From Actinomycetes bacterium (GTDB lineage Bacteria; Actinomycetota; Actinomycetes; Propionibacteriales; Propionibacteriaceae): a stretch of 64,000 bases of DNA. Of this stretch, positions 52,142 through 60,168 are shown piece by piece. The first letter of the stretch is position 1. Each line of letters opens with the position of its first letter. The notes beneath the pieces were generated by a model. That model was not told where the DNA came from, ran no database searches, and saw nothing but the letters and a program-made list of their open reading frames with translations. A program made the position numbers and the translations under genes. The stretch spans positions 62,001 to 126,000 of the forward strand of contig JAEXAS010000034.1 in the NCBI GenBank assembly GCA_023458095.1. The letters run 5' to 3'.

Positions 52142-53523
52142 CCAACCTCGGCAACGCTGAGCCGGGCCTGGACCCTTCGGCTGATCCCCAGATGATGCAA
52201 TGCCTGGGCCAAGGTGGCGACCTCGACCACCTTCAGTCCCGGGACGCTCTCCGCGGATCGGGACGGTACCAGGGCCCATTCGAAACCCAGTCGAGCGGCC
52301 TCGGCCAATCGCCGATTGAGCCCCGGGACTCGACGAAGCTCACCAGAGAGCCCGACCTCGCCCAGCGCGATCACACTGGCGGGGGGCGGCTGATCGTAGG
52401 CCGCGGTGGCGATGGCGATGGCGGTGGCCAGATCTGCTGCGGGATCGATCACCTTGGCACCGCCCACGGTAGAGGCGTAGACCTCTTTGGTATGCAGCTT
52501 CACGCCCGCCCGGCGCTGCAATACCGCCAGGATCATCGCGGTTCGCCCCGCGTCCAGGCCGTGGGTGATGCGGCGCGGCACGGGTGCGGAACTTGGTGCG
52601 ACCAGCGCCTGGATCTCGGTCAGCAGCGGCCTGCGGCCGGCCAGCGAGATGGTGAGGCAGGTGCCCGCTGTCGGTTCGGGGTGCAGCGAGGCAAACAGCC
52701 CACTGGGATCCTCCACCTGGTTGATCCCGGTCTCAGTGAGTTCGAAGCAGCCCACTTCGTCAGCGGGCCCGAAGCGATTCTTCGATGCGCGCAGCATGCG
52801 AAAGCCGGTGTGGGATTCGCCGTCGAAGGTCAGGACGACATCGACCAGGTGCTCCAGTGTGCGCGGTCCGGCGACGGTGCCTTCCTTGGTGACGTGGCCG
52901 ACCAGGAGCACGGGCATCGCTCGTTGTTTGGCGACACGGACCAGGGCAGCGGTGACCTCTTTGACCTGCGAGATGCCGCCGGGGACTCCATCGGTTCCCG
53001 GGACTTGGACGGTCTGTACCGAATCCAACACCAGGAGTTCCGGTGCCACCTGCTCCACCTGGCCCAGCACGGTATCCAGGTCTGTCTCGGCGGCCAAGTA
53101 GAGCGATTCCTCCAGACATCCGGTCCGCTCGGCCCGCAGCCGCACCTGGGCGGCAGATTCCTCAGCGCTGAGGTAGAGGGTGCGTCGACCACTGCGGGCC
53201 CACCGGGCTGCCAGTGCCAGCAGCAGCGTGGACTTGCCCACGCCCGGTTCGCCAGCCAGCAGGATCACCGCCCCGGGAGTCAGTCCGGTTCCCAAAACCC
53301 GGTCGACCTCCGTCAAGCCGGTGGGGAGAGCCTGCGCCTCAATCGCTGGAACTGCCGTGATCGGGGCGGCGGTGCGTCCGGGCGTGCGAACGGCGGTGGT
53401 TCGACGCCCCGCTGCGGATTCCGACACACTGCCCCAGGCCTGGCACTCGCCACAGCGGCCCACCCAGCGCGGTGTGGTCCAGCCGCATTCCGAACAGGTG
53501 AATAGGTTCTGTGCTTTGGCCAT
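52138..53523 (-). CDS. radA: DNA repair protein RadA
   Basis: 461 residues. N-terminal zinc finger CSECGWTTPRWVGRCGEC, Walker A GEPGVGKSTLL, the RadA-specific KNRFG motif (SKNRFGPADEVG) and a C-terminal Lon-like domain (ALGEVGLSGELRRVPG). It helps branch migration of recombination intermediates. In most actinobacteria disA follows radA; here the next gene downstream is a convergent membrane protein, so disA is elsewhere or absent. Confidence 0.95.
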   Translation of the reverse strand: MAKAQNLFTCSECGWTTPRWVGRCGECQAWGSVSESAAGRRTTAVRTPGRTAAPITAVPAIEAQALPTGLTEVDRVLGTGLTPGAVILLAGEPGVGKSTLLLALAARWARSGRRTLYLSAEESAAQVRLRAERTGCLEESLYLAAETDLDTVLGQVEQVAPELLVLDSVQTVQVPGTDGVPGGISQVKEVTAALVRVAKQRAMPVLLVGHVTKEGTVAGPRTLEHLVDVVLTFDGESHTGFRMLRASKNRFGPADEVGCFELTETGINQVEDPSGLFASLHPEPTAGTCLTISLAGRRPLLTEIQALVAPSSAPVPRRITHGLDAGRTAMILAVLQRRAGVKLHTKEVYASTVGGAKVIDPAADLATAIAIATAAYDQPPPASVIALGEVGLSGELRRVPGLNRRLAEAARLGFEWALVPSRSAESVPGLKVVEVATLAQALHHLGISRRVQARLSVAEVG

Positions 53524-53565
53524 GCCTTGACGCTACTGGGCGGATCTGACAGCTCCTGACCCGGC

Positions 53566-54034
53566 CTAGGTCGGCGATTGGGAGTCGATCAGGCCGAACG
53601 CCAGGCTGCAGGACACCTTGGCGTCGAGGCTCTGCAGATCGAGATTCAATAGGCGGCTGATCTGATCCAGCCGATAGTGCAGCGTGTTGCGGTGGGTGTA
53701 GAGCATGGCGGCAGTGCGCAAGGGCTTGCCATCGCATTCGATGTAGGTTCGCAGCGTTTGCATCAGCTCCCCGTTGTTGGCGGCGTCGTGGTCGACCAGC
53801 GGCTTGAGGAACTCCACCGCGGCGATACCGCCGCCGCGTCCGGCTGCGGCGGCGACGATGGCTTCCAGGTCGAAGGTACGGGAGCGAATCGGCTGGGTCT
53901 GATCCGGACGCAGCGTGCGGCGAGCGGAGGCCAAGACCATGCGGATCTCCTCGCCGTCACGGGCCGGGCCGGCGACGACGATTCGGCGACCAGGCATTTC
54001 TCGCTGTAGAACGGCCAAGACATCGTCGGTGGAC
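53566..54034 (-). pseudogene. C-terminal remnant of a PucR/CdaR-type regulator
   Basis: About 155 residues remain, entering at roughly 54034 without a native start. The last part, VEFLKPLVDHDAANNGELMQ, then TLRTYIECDGKPLRTAAMLYTHRNTLHYRLDQISRLL (given in two pieces: the HTH is TAAMLYTHRNTLHYRL), is the PucR C-terminal helix-turn-helix. Family members are usually about 400 residues or more, so the N-terminal half is missing. An ATG at 54093 in this frame exists only in sequence antisense to the neighbouring RidA fragment, so it is not a native start. Confidence 0.8.
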
Positions 54035-54172
54035 GGCGCCAGCCAGGTCCTGGTGGACATCTTCGGCGAGGCCGGACGCCACGTCCGCACCAATGTGGGC
54101 GTGGCCTGGCTCCCGCTGGGTAGCCCGGTGGAGACCAGCCTGGTGGTGGCGCTGGCTGAAGGCTCTCGCTGA
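54035..54172 (+). pseudogene. C-terminal remnant of a RidA-family gene
   Basis: The frame GASQVLVDIFGEAG, HVRTNVGVAWLPLGSPVE, ending ALAEGSR, aligns with the last 45 residues of the intact ridA in this window (54-base region from VFGEAG to the end). Upstream of 54035 the frame is antisense to the PucR remnant. So only the 3' end remains. It was divergent from the regulator before deletion of both 5' halves. Confidence 0.78.
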
Positions 54173-54183
54173 CCAGCGTCGCC

Positions 54184-54819
54184 TCAGAGGCGGACGCGGC
54201 CGTTCGGGGTCTCGAAGGTGGCTGCCTCGATACCGGGCTGGCCATTCGGTGAGGTGAAGGTGATCTGGACACCGTCGAAGACCGAGTCCAGATTGATGCC
54301 CAGCCAGTCCTCGACGCGGCTGCGGGTGCCGGCGATCTCGATCTCAACCAGTTTGATGGTGCCGGGCAGAGCCTTCGGCAGCACCGAGGGGTCGGCACCC
54401 CACTTGATGAAGTAGGGCAACTGTGGGTCGGCCAGCAGGCCGCGCACCCCGATCTGCTCCCACTCCAGCAGGCGTCCGTCGGGGAAATGGCGCGAGCCGT
54501 GCACCGCCTGCCGGTCCAGCCGGCGTTCATAGTCGGACAGGTCGTCGACCGACACCACCCAACCCATCCAACCGCCGCCCATTTCGGAACGAGCGCGGAC
54601 GGCTTGGCCGAAAGCGGCCTTCTCCGAGGCGGGGTGCTCAAGCACCTCGACGACCTCGATGTAGCGCTCATCAGCCAGGGGGAGGATGCGGTTACTCGTG
54701 CCGAAGCGAGGGTGGAAGCCGCCATTGAGGAACTTCTCGCCAAGCAGGTCGCCGAGTCTTTTCGCCTCGGCTTCGAGCCCGTGCGGACCGACGGCAAAAG
54801 TCAGATGATCGACATGCAT
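54184..54819 (-). CDS. Glyoxalase-like (VOC superfamily) protein
   Basis: 211 residues from ATG 54819, preceded by GGGGG. MHVDHLTFAVG is the first VOC metal-binding strand with His; NRILPLADERYIEVVEVL and a second half with TIKLVEIEIAG and QITFTSPNGQPGIEAATF follow. This fits PF13468 glyoxalase-like domain proteins. Reaction unknown. Divergent from the sugar isomerase; the 129 bases between them hold the promoters. Confidence 0.83.
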   Translation of the reverse strand: MHVDHLTFAVGPHGLEAEAKRLGDLLGEKFLNGGFHPRFGTSNRILPLADERYIEVVEVLEHPASEKAAFGQAVRARSEMGGGWMGWVVSVDDLSDYERRLDRQAVHGSRHFPDGRLLEWEQIGVRGLLADPQLPYFIKWGADPSVLPKALPGTIKLVEIEIAGTRSRVEDWLGINLDSVFDGVQITFTSPNGQPGIEAATFETPNGRVRL

Positions 54820-54948
54820 GCCCCCAATGGTGCCGGACGCTGCGCTGAGTGCGAAATCGAGGCCCTTTCGACGCATGGTTACCCGCTCTTGGACCTGCCC
54901 GCGACGCCTACCATGGGGGTTGTGACCAGAATCGACGGCGAGGGCGCA

Positions 54949-55737
54949 ATGGTGGTGCTGTCGACGTCCTCGGTCTATCCCGAATCGACGCAGGCGGCCT
55001 TCGCCTTGGCCTCTCGGTTGGGCTATGACGGTGTGGAGGTGATGGTCGGCACCGATGCGATCTCGGCAGATGGAGACGCGTTGGCCGAGCTGTCGACCTA
55101 CCATCAGGTGCCGGTCACGGCGATCCATGCACCGACGCTGCTGCTCACCCAACGGGTGTGGGGCACCGATCCCTGGGCCAAGCTGGAGAAGGCTGGTGAG
55201 GTCGCTGCGGCGCTGGGGGCGAAGGTGGTGGTCGTCCACCCGCCGTTTCGCTGGCAACGCAATTACGCGGCGGCCTTCACCGACGGTATTCGACGCCTGG
55301 AAGTCGCCACCGGCCTGATCTATGCGGTGGAGAACATGTATCCCTGGCGCGGGCCCGGCGGCGGCGAAGTCCGGGCCTACGCCCCGAGTTGGGACTGCGC
55401 GCTGCTCGACTGCGACCATCTGACCTTGGACCTGTCCCACGCGGCGATCTCTCGGCAGCGCAGCGTCGAACTGGTCCGTGACTGGGGCGAGCGTCTGGCC
55501 CACGTGCACCTCACCGATGGCACCGACGGGCCATCGGATCAGCATCTGCTCCCCGGCGACGGCGATCAGGATCCGGCCGCGGTGGTCGCCGAACTGGTGC
55601 GGTCCGGTTTTAGGGGGCAGGTGGTCGCCGAGGTCAGTACCCGCGGCATGACCCGACGGGAGCGCGCCGAGGCGTTGGCGAAGACCTTGGCCTTCATTCG
55701 GCTTAACCTGGGTCTCGTCGAAAGGCCCTCTTCGTGA
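54949..55737 (+). CDS. Sugar phosphate isomerase/epimerase (TIM barrel)
   Basis: 262 residues from ATG 54949 (GAGGG upstream); GTG 54922 and ATG 54913 are alternatives. The AP endonuclease 2-type barrel is shown by LSTSSVYPES, GYDGVEVMVG, AIHAPTLL, VVVHPPFRWQRN, YAVENMYPW and HVHLTDGTDG (metal ligands). Probable xylose-isomerase-like epimerase/isomerase of unknown substrate. In mycobacteria the homologue (as I recall, Rv0498) sits before proC, as here. Stop overlaps the CPBP start (GTGA at 55734-55737). Confidence 0.87.
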   Translation: MVVLSTSSVYPESTQAAFALASRLGYDGVEVMVGTDAISADGDALAELSTYHQVPVTAIHAPTLLLTQRVWGTDPWAKLEKAGEVAAALGAKVVVVHPPFRWQRNYAAAFTDGIRRLEVATGLIYAVENMYPWRGPGGGEVRAYAPSWDCALLDCDHLTLDLSHAAISRQRSVELVRDWGERLAHVHLTDGTDGPSDQHLLPGDGDQDPAAVVAELVRSGFRGQVVAEVSTRGMTRRERAEALAKTLAFIRLNLGLVERPSS

Positions 55738-56510
55738 CTGAATCCACCCCACTGCGCGGCCTGGACGTGCCCATGCGGCAACGTCCCGGCATTGAACTGC
55801 TGCTGGTGCTGGGAGTGTCGCTGGGTTCCTCGGCGGTCTACTCGATTCTGTCGATCGCCGACAAGCTCACTCGTCAGGTGGCGCTGAACCAGCAGACCAC
55901 CTCGATCAACAACTCGGTGGCTCCCGACCGGCCCTGGCTCGACTTGAGCTATCAGGTGGCCAACCTGGTCTTTCCGCTCGTGCCGGCCTTGCTGGCCATC
56001 TATCTCTTGCGGCTCAGCGGCGATTTCGGGGCGATCGGTTTTGATCTGCGCCGCAAGGGATTCGATCTGAAAGTCGGGTTCGGGTTGGCCGCCGCGGTGG
56101 GCATTCCCGGCTTGGCCTTCTACCTGGTCGCGCGCCAGATCGGGATCAACACTTCGGTGGTTCCGGCCAATCTGGCCGAGAACTGGTGGACGGTGCCCGT
56201 GCTGGTCGGGGCCGCGGCGATGAACGCGGTCTTGGAGGAAGTGATCATGGTGGGCTTCTGGTTCACCCGGACGCTTCAGTTGCGGTGGCCGGTGTGGGTG
56301 GTGGTCGTCTCCAGCGCGTTGGTGCGGGGGAGCTACCACCTCTATCAAGGCTTCGGTGGATTCATCGGAAACCTCGTCATGGGGCTGGCCTTCGGGCTGG
56401 TCTATCTCAAGGTGAAACGAGTGGGGCCCTTGGTGGTCACCCACTTCCTGTTGGATCTGTTCGCCTTCGTCGGCTACGCCTTGCTGGCGCCCTTGGTCTC
56501 CTGGCTGTGA
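55734..56510 (+). CDS. CPBP-family intramembrane metalloprotease
   Basis: 258 residues from GTG 55734. Several membrane helices; VLEEVIMVGFWFTR (Glu-Glu motif), RGSYHLYQGFGGF and VVTHFLLDLF (His) are the three conserved motifs of CAAX-protease/bacteriocin-processing (Abi) proteins. It could process a peptide or a membrane protein. Coupled to the upstream isomerase. Confidence 0.9.
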   Translation: MTESTPLRGLDVPMRQRPGIELLLVLGVSLGSSAVYSILSIADKLTRQVALNQQTTSINNSVAPDRPWLDLSYQVANLVFPLVPALLAIYLLRLSGDFGAIGFDLRRKGFDLKVGFGLAAAVGIPGLAFYLVARQIGINTSVVPANLAENWWTVPVLVGAAAMNAVLEEVIMVGFWFTRTLQLRWPVWVVVVSSALVRGSYHLYQGFGGFIGNLVMGLAFGLVYLKVKRVGPLVVTHFLLDLFAFVGYALLAPLVSWL

Positions 56511-56525
56511 GGGTAGGCTGAGCGC

Positions 56526-56882
56526 GTGTCGATGATGTTTGCCGTAGTGATCCTGATCCTGGTGGTCGGCGGGCTTGCCGGGTTCATCTGGCTGGTCTAT
56601 TGGGCTGCCTCCCGATCGCTGCAGCGCTCGGCTGCGACCGCTGAGTTGACCCCCATGCAGACCGACGACGTCACCGTGGTGGGCAAGCGCAACGATGCCA
56701 CCGGGGCTGCCAGCTTGACGATCAACCAGCAGTACTTCCTCACTTTCGAGTTCGCCGACGGGAATCGCACCGAGATGGTGGTTCCCGGTGAGGTGTTCGG
56801 TCTTCTCGTTGAAGGCGACCGGGGCACGTTGACCAGCATGGGCGGACTCTTCGAAGGTTTCGAGCGGCGAAGCCTGCGCTGA
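56526..56882 (+). CDS. DUF2500-like protein
   Basis: 118 residues from GTG 56526. An N-terminal membrane helix (5-30) and a beta-rich domain: VTVVGKRNDATG, QQYFLTFEFADGNRTEMVVPGEVFGLLVEGDRGTL (shown only as family description: YFLTFE and LLVEGDRG), ending FEGFER. The pattern matches DUF2500 (YhhM-like) membrane proteins. Function unknown. In line between the CPBP gene and asd. Confidence 0.8.
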   Translation: MSMMFAVVILILVVGGLAGFIWLVYWAASRSLQRSAATAELTPMQTDDVTVVGKRNDATGAASLTINQQYFLTFEFADGNRTEMVVPGEVFGLLVEGDRGTLTSMGGLFEGFERRSLR

Positions 56883-56940
56883 GGACTCATCCCCTGGCAC
56901 CGCGCCGGGCCTCGTTCCGCCGGTCGGTAGGCTTGGCGCC

Positions 56941-57963
56941 ATGCGTGTAGGAGTATTCGGTGCCACCGGTCAGGTCGGCAGGGTCATGCGGACCTTGTTG
57001 GCTGAGCGCGGCTTCCCAGTTGACCAGATTCGATTCTTCTCTTCAGCTCGATCGGCAGGAAAGACCTTGCCGTGGGCCGGAACCGAGGTGGTCGTCGAAG
57101 ACACTGCCAGTGCCGACTTCGCCGGCTTGGACATCGCCCTGTTCTCAGCAGGTGCCACGATGTCGCGCGAGTATGCCCCGAAGGTGGCTGCGGCCGGAGC
57201 CATCGTGGTGGACAACTCCTCGGCCTGGCGCAAGGATCCCGAGGTTCCCTTGGTGGTCAGCGAAGTCAACCCCGAGGATGTGTTCCGCACCCCCAAGGGG
57301 ATCATCGCCAATCCGAACTGCACGACCATGGCCGCGATGCCGGTGCTCAAGCCCTTGCATGACCAGGGACGGCTGCAGCGGTTGAAGGTCGCTACCTACC
57401 AGGCGGTCTCGGGTTCTGGGGTGGCGGGCGTCCGTGCTCTGGCTGATCAGGTCGCCGCCGTGGTTGAGCCGGAGCGGCTGGCCCTGGACGGCAGTGCGCT
57501 GCCCGCCGTGGACCCGGCGCCCTATGTGGCGCCGATCGCCTTCAACGTGGTGCCGCTGGCCGGGTCCATCGTCGATGACGGCTGGGGTGAAACCGACGAG
57601 GAGCAGAAGCTGCGCAACGAATCGCGCCGCATCCTGCACCTGCCCGAACTGTTGGTGTCGGGAACCTGTGTGCGCGTCCCGGTGTTCTCCGGGCATTCGC
57701 TGAGCATCCACGCCGAGTTCGACCGTCCAATCAGCGTGGAGAAGGCCACCGAGTTGTTGGCTGCGGCCCCGGGCGTCGAACTCTCCGACGTGCCCACCCC
57801 GCTGCACGGAGCCGGACGGGACGCCTGCTACGTCGGCCGGATCCGGGTGGATCAATCCGTTCCCGACGGACGCGGCCTGGTGATGTTCGTCGTGGGCGAC
57901 AATCTGCGCAAGGGTGCGGCCCTGAATGCAGTCCAGATCGCCGAAGTGGTGGCCAACCGATGA
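56941..57963 (+). CDS. asd: Aspartate-semialdehyde dehydrogenase
   Basis: 340 residues. NADP motif FGATGQVGRVM, IIANPNCTTMAAMPVL with the catalytic Cys, and the later His in GHSLSIHAEFD. It converts aspartyl phosphate to the semialdehyde for lysine, threonine and methionine synthesis. Here it is separate from lysC and overlaps proC (ATGA at 57960-57963). Confidence 0.96.
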   Translation: MRVGVFGATGQVGRVMRTLLAERGFPVDQIRFFSSARSAGKTLPWAGTEVVVEDTASADFAGLDIALFSAGATMSREYAPKVAAAGAIVVDNSSAWRKDPEVPLVVSEVNPEDVFRTPKGIIANPNCTTMAAMPVLKPLHDQGRLQRLKVATYQAVSGSGVAGVRALADQVAAVVEPERLALDGSALPAVDPAPYVAPIAFNVVPLAGSIVDDGWGETDEEQKLRNESRRILHLPELLVSGTCVRVPVFSGHSLSIHAEFDRPISVEKATELLAAAPGVELSDVPTPLHGAGRDACYVGRIRVDQSVPDGRGLVMFVVGDNLRKGAALNAVQIAEVVANR

Positions 57964-58760
57964 GTGCAATCGCCGTCGTCGGCGCCGGTGTGATGGGCGA
58001 AACCGTCATCGCTGGTCTGCTGCGGGGCGGTTGGCGACCTGACCAGATCACGGCTGTGGATCGCTACCAGCCGCGCCTGGACGAGATCGCTGCCCGGCAC
58101 CAGGTGGGCGCTGCGCCCTTGGCTGAGGCTGTGGCCGGCGCGGACACGGTGGTCGTGGTTGTGAAGCCGCAGGACGTCGCGGAGGTGTTGCCGCAGATCG
58201 GCGCGGTATTGCGGCCGGGCGCCCTGGTGGTCTCGCTGTGCGCGGGCGTCACCACCGGCCGCATCGAAGCCGCCCTGCCGAGTGGAACACCCGTGGTTCG
58301 GGTCATGCCGAATACCCCCGCTCAGGTCGACGCCGGCATGTCGGCGATCTCGGCCGGGGCGCAGGCCGGCGCCGACCACCTGGAGTTCGTCACCGGTCTG
58401 CTGGCGCCGATCGGCGCGGTGGTGACCGTCCCGGAGAAGTACCAGGACGCGGTGACCGCGGTCTCCGGATCGGGTCCGGCCTATGTGTTCTACGTGGCCG
58501 AGGCCATGATCGACGCCGGAGTCTTTCTGGGCTTGCCACGCGACGTCGCCACCACCTTGGCCGTCCAGACTCTGGTGGGCTCGGCCAAGCTGCTCGATGA
58601 GTCGGAGCTGGGCGCGACCCGGCTGCGTGAAATGGTGACTTCCCCGGGTGGCACGACTGCAGCGGCGTTGCGGCAACTCGACGACCACGGGGTCAAGTCT
58701 GCGTTCTTCGCAGCCCTGGAGGCCGCCCGGGATCGCAGCAAAGAGCTGGCCTCGTCCTGA
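57960..58760 (+). CDS. proC: Pyrroline-5-carboxylate reductase
   Basis: 266 residues. Rossmann GAGVMGETVI, RVMPNTPAQVDAGMSAI and VSGSGPAYVFYVAEAM(IDAGV) are diagnostic. Last step of proline synthesis. Coupled to asd. Followed by a 150-base promoter region for the excisionase-like gene. Confidence 0.95.
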   Translation: MSAIAVVGAGVMGETVIAGLLRGGWRPDQITAVDRYQPRLDEIAARHQVGAAPLAEAVAGADTVVVVVKPQDVAEVLPQIGAVLRPGALVVSLCAGVTTGRIEAALPSGTPVVRVMPNTPAQVDAGMSAISAGAQAGADHLEFVTGLLAPIGAVVTVPEKYQDAVTAVSGSGPAYVFYVAEAMIDAGVFLGLPRDVATTLAVQTLVGSAKLLDESELGATRLREMVTSPGGTTAAALRQLDDHGVKSAFFAALEAARDRSKELASS

Positions 58761-58910
58761 TTGCGGAACACCGATCTCGCCGCATCGCCAAAGATGAAGC
58801 GTGGATGCTGAATCAGTTCTGTGAAGGGACCCCAACCGGGCCCTGATTGGCACTAGGGTGTCTGGCACGGTTCACCACGGCGGTGAGCCCAGCCGGAGAA
58901 AGCAGCAGCC

Positions 58911-59114
58911 ATGAATGACACAGTCACCAGCATCGGAAACGTCAGATTTCTGAAGGTGGCTGAGGTCGCAGCGATGCTGCGCGTGTCGCGGATGTCGGTC
59001 TACCGACTCATCCATTGTGGCGATCTGGAGGCGGTTCGATTCGGTCGGAACTTCCGGGTTCCCGAGCATGCCGTGAACGCCTACCTGCGCGGTTCCTACT
59101 ACCAGGCAGGCTGA
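58911..59114 (+). CDS. Excisionase/MerR-like helix-turn-helix protein (Rv0500A type)
   Basis: 67 residues. FLKVAEVAAMLRVSRMSVYRLIHCGDLEAVRFGRNFRVPEHAV is a winged helix of the DNA-binding excisionase superfamily (seen as VAEVAAML, SRMSVYRLIH and FGRNFRV). It has the size and layout of BldC and of mycobacterial Rv0500A. Location between proC and bS22 is conserved, so a housekeeping regulator rather than a mobile-element gene. Targets unknown. Confidence 0.88.
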   Translation: MNDTVTSIGNVRFLKVAEVAAMLRVSRMSVYRLIHCGDLEAVRFGRNFRVPEHAVNAYLRGSYYQAG

Positions 59115-59251
59115 TTTCAGCCCGACCCCTCGGGTGAAGTAAGATCGTGCCTCGGCTGGAATGACCAGCCGATTCGGTTGGGCTGCGCGGCAGCCCGCAA
59201 CCACCAAACGTGCCGCTTCACCATGGAGCGGAATCGAAAGAGGTCCTGCCA

Positions 59252-59353
59252 GTGGGTTCGGTCATCAAGAAGCGCCGCAAGCGGATGGCGAAGAAGAAGC
59301 ACCGTAAGCTTCTGAAGAAGACGCGCATTCAGCGTCGTCGCGCGGGCAAGTAA
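59252..59353 (+). CDS. bS22 (AURKAIP1/COX24-domain) small ribosomal protein
   Basis: 33 residues from GTG 59252 with AGAGG upstream: MGSVIKKRRKRMAKKK, HRKLLKKTRIQRRR, AGK end. More than half Lys/Arg. This is the actinobacterial bS22 protein (Rv0500B type), found in the small ribosomal subunit near the decoding centre, and of the AURKAIP1/COX24 family. Easily missed by gene finders because of length and GTG start. Confidence 0.92.
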   Translation: MGSVIKKRRKRMAKKKHRKLLKKTRIQRRRAGK

Positions 59354-59360
59354 GCCATCT

Positions 59361-59436
59361 GCTACCGGCCGTGATCATCCACCGGTAGCGCCCAAGAAAG
59401 ACCCACGACGTTCCACCCACAGGCCTGGAACGTCGT
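59361..59436 (+). terminator. Two stem-loops after bS22
   Basis: GCTACCGG/CCGGTAGC (59361-59389) and ACGACGTTCCA/TGGAACGTCGT (59405-59436), the second perfect over 11 bp with a 10-base loop. They lie between the bS22 stop and the next gene; terminator for bS22. Confidence 0.75.
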
Positions 59437-59481
59437 TGTGGGCTGCCTACCATTGGCTGTGACACCGACGCGAGGAGACCC

Positions 59482-60129
59482 ATGGCACCCCGGATCGTTC
59501 ATCTGGTGAGGCACGGTCAGGTCTACAACCCCGACGCTGTGCTCTACGGACGGCTGCCGGGCTTCGGGCTGTCCGATCTGGGCCAGCGCATGGCCCAGCG
59601 GCTCGGCGAGTACTTCGCCGATGCCCCCTTGGTGCATCTGGTGAGCTCGCCGTTGCAGCGCGCTCAAGAGACCATGGCGCCGATCGCTGCCGGGCATCCC
59701 GAACTCAGCGTCGGTATCGATGAGCGGGTCATCGAGGCGGCCAACGTCTTCGAAGGCAAGTCCTTCGGAAAGTACAACCAACTGCTGCTGAAGCCCTCCA
59801 GTTGGTGGGCGCTGCGCAATCCGCTACGACCCTCCTGGGGCGAGCCCTACCCGTCCATCGTCGCCCGCATGCGGTTGGCGCTGGCCGACGCCGCCAGTCA
59901 TGCCGTGGACGGCGAAGCGTTGATCGTTGCCCACGAACTGCCCATCTGGATGGCTCGTCGCTCGGCCGAGGGGCGCAGCCTGGTGCATGACCCGCGCAAG
60001 CGCGAGACTCGCCTGGCCAGCGTCACCACTTTCACTTTCGGCGACGACGACTCGGTTTCGGTCTCCTATGCCGAGCCTGCCGCCGACCTTTACCCCGTGA
60101 AGAAGCGCCGCTTCCGTCCCGGCGCCTGA
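59482..60129 (+). CDS. Histidine phosphatase family protein
   Basis: 215 residues. VHLVRHGQVYNP (RHG motif), SSPLQRAQET (second Arg), EGK... and IVAHELPIWM (second His) belong to the phosphoglycerate mutase-like superfamily. Possible phosphatase for a sugar phosphate or cofactor intermediate; substrate unknown. Followed on the same strand by the mycothione reductase homologue. Confidence 0.9.
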   Translation: MAPRIVHLVRHGQVYNPDAVLYGRLPGFGLSDLGQRMAQRLGEYFADAPLVHLVSSPLQRAQETMAPIAAGHPELSVGIDERVIEAANVFEGKSFGKYNQLLLKPSSWWALRNPLRPSWGEPYPSIVARMRLALADAASHAVDGEALIVAHELPIWMARRSAEGRSLVHDPRKRETRLASVTTFTFGDDDSVSVSYAEPAADLYPVKKRRFRPGA

Positions 60130-60168
60130 CCGCCATCGCGGCTCCCCGGGGGGAGCGGGCATGCGAAG

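Noticed and set aside
58911..59114. Excisionase-like gene as sign of an integrative element
   Set aside because: No integrase or att site nearby, and the position next to proC and bS22 is conserved core synteny.
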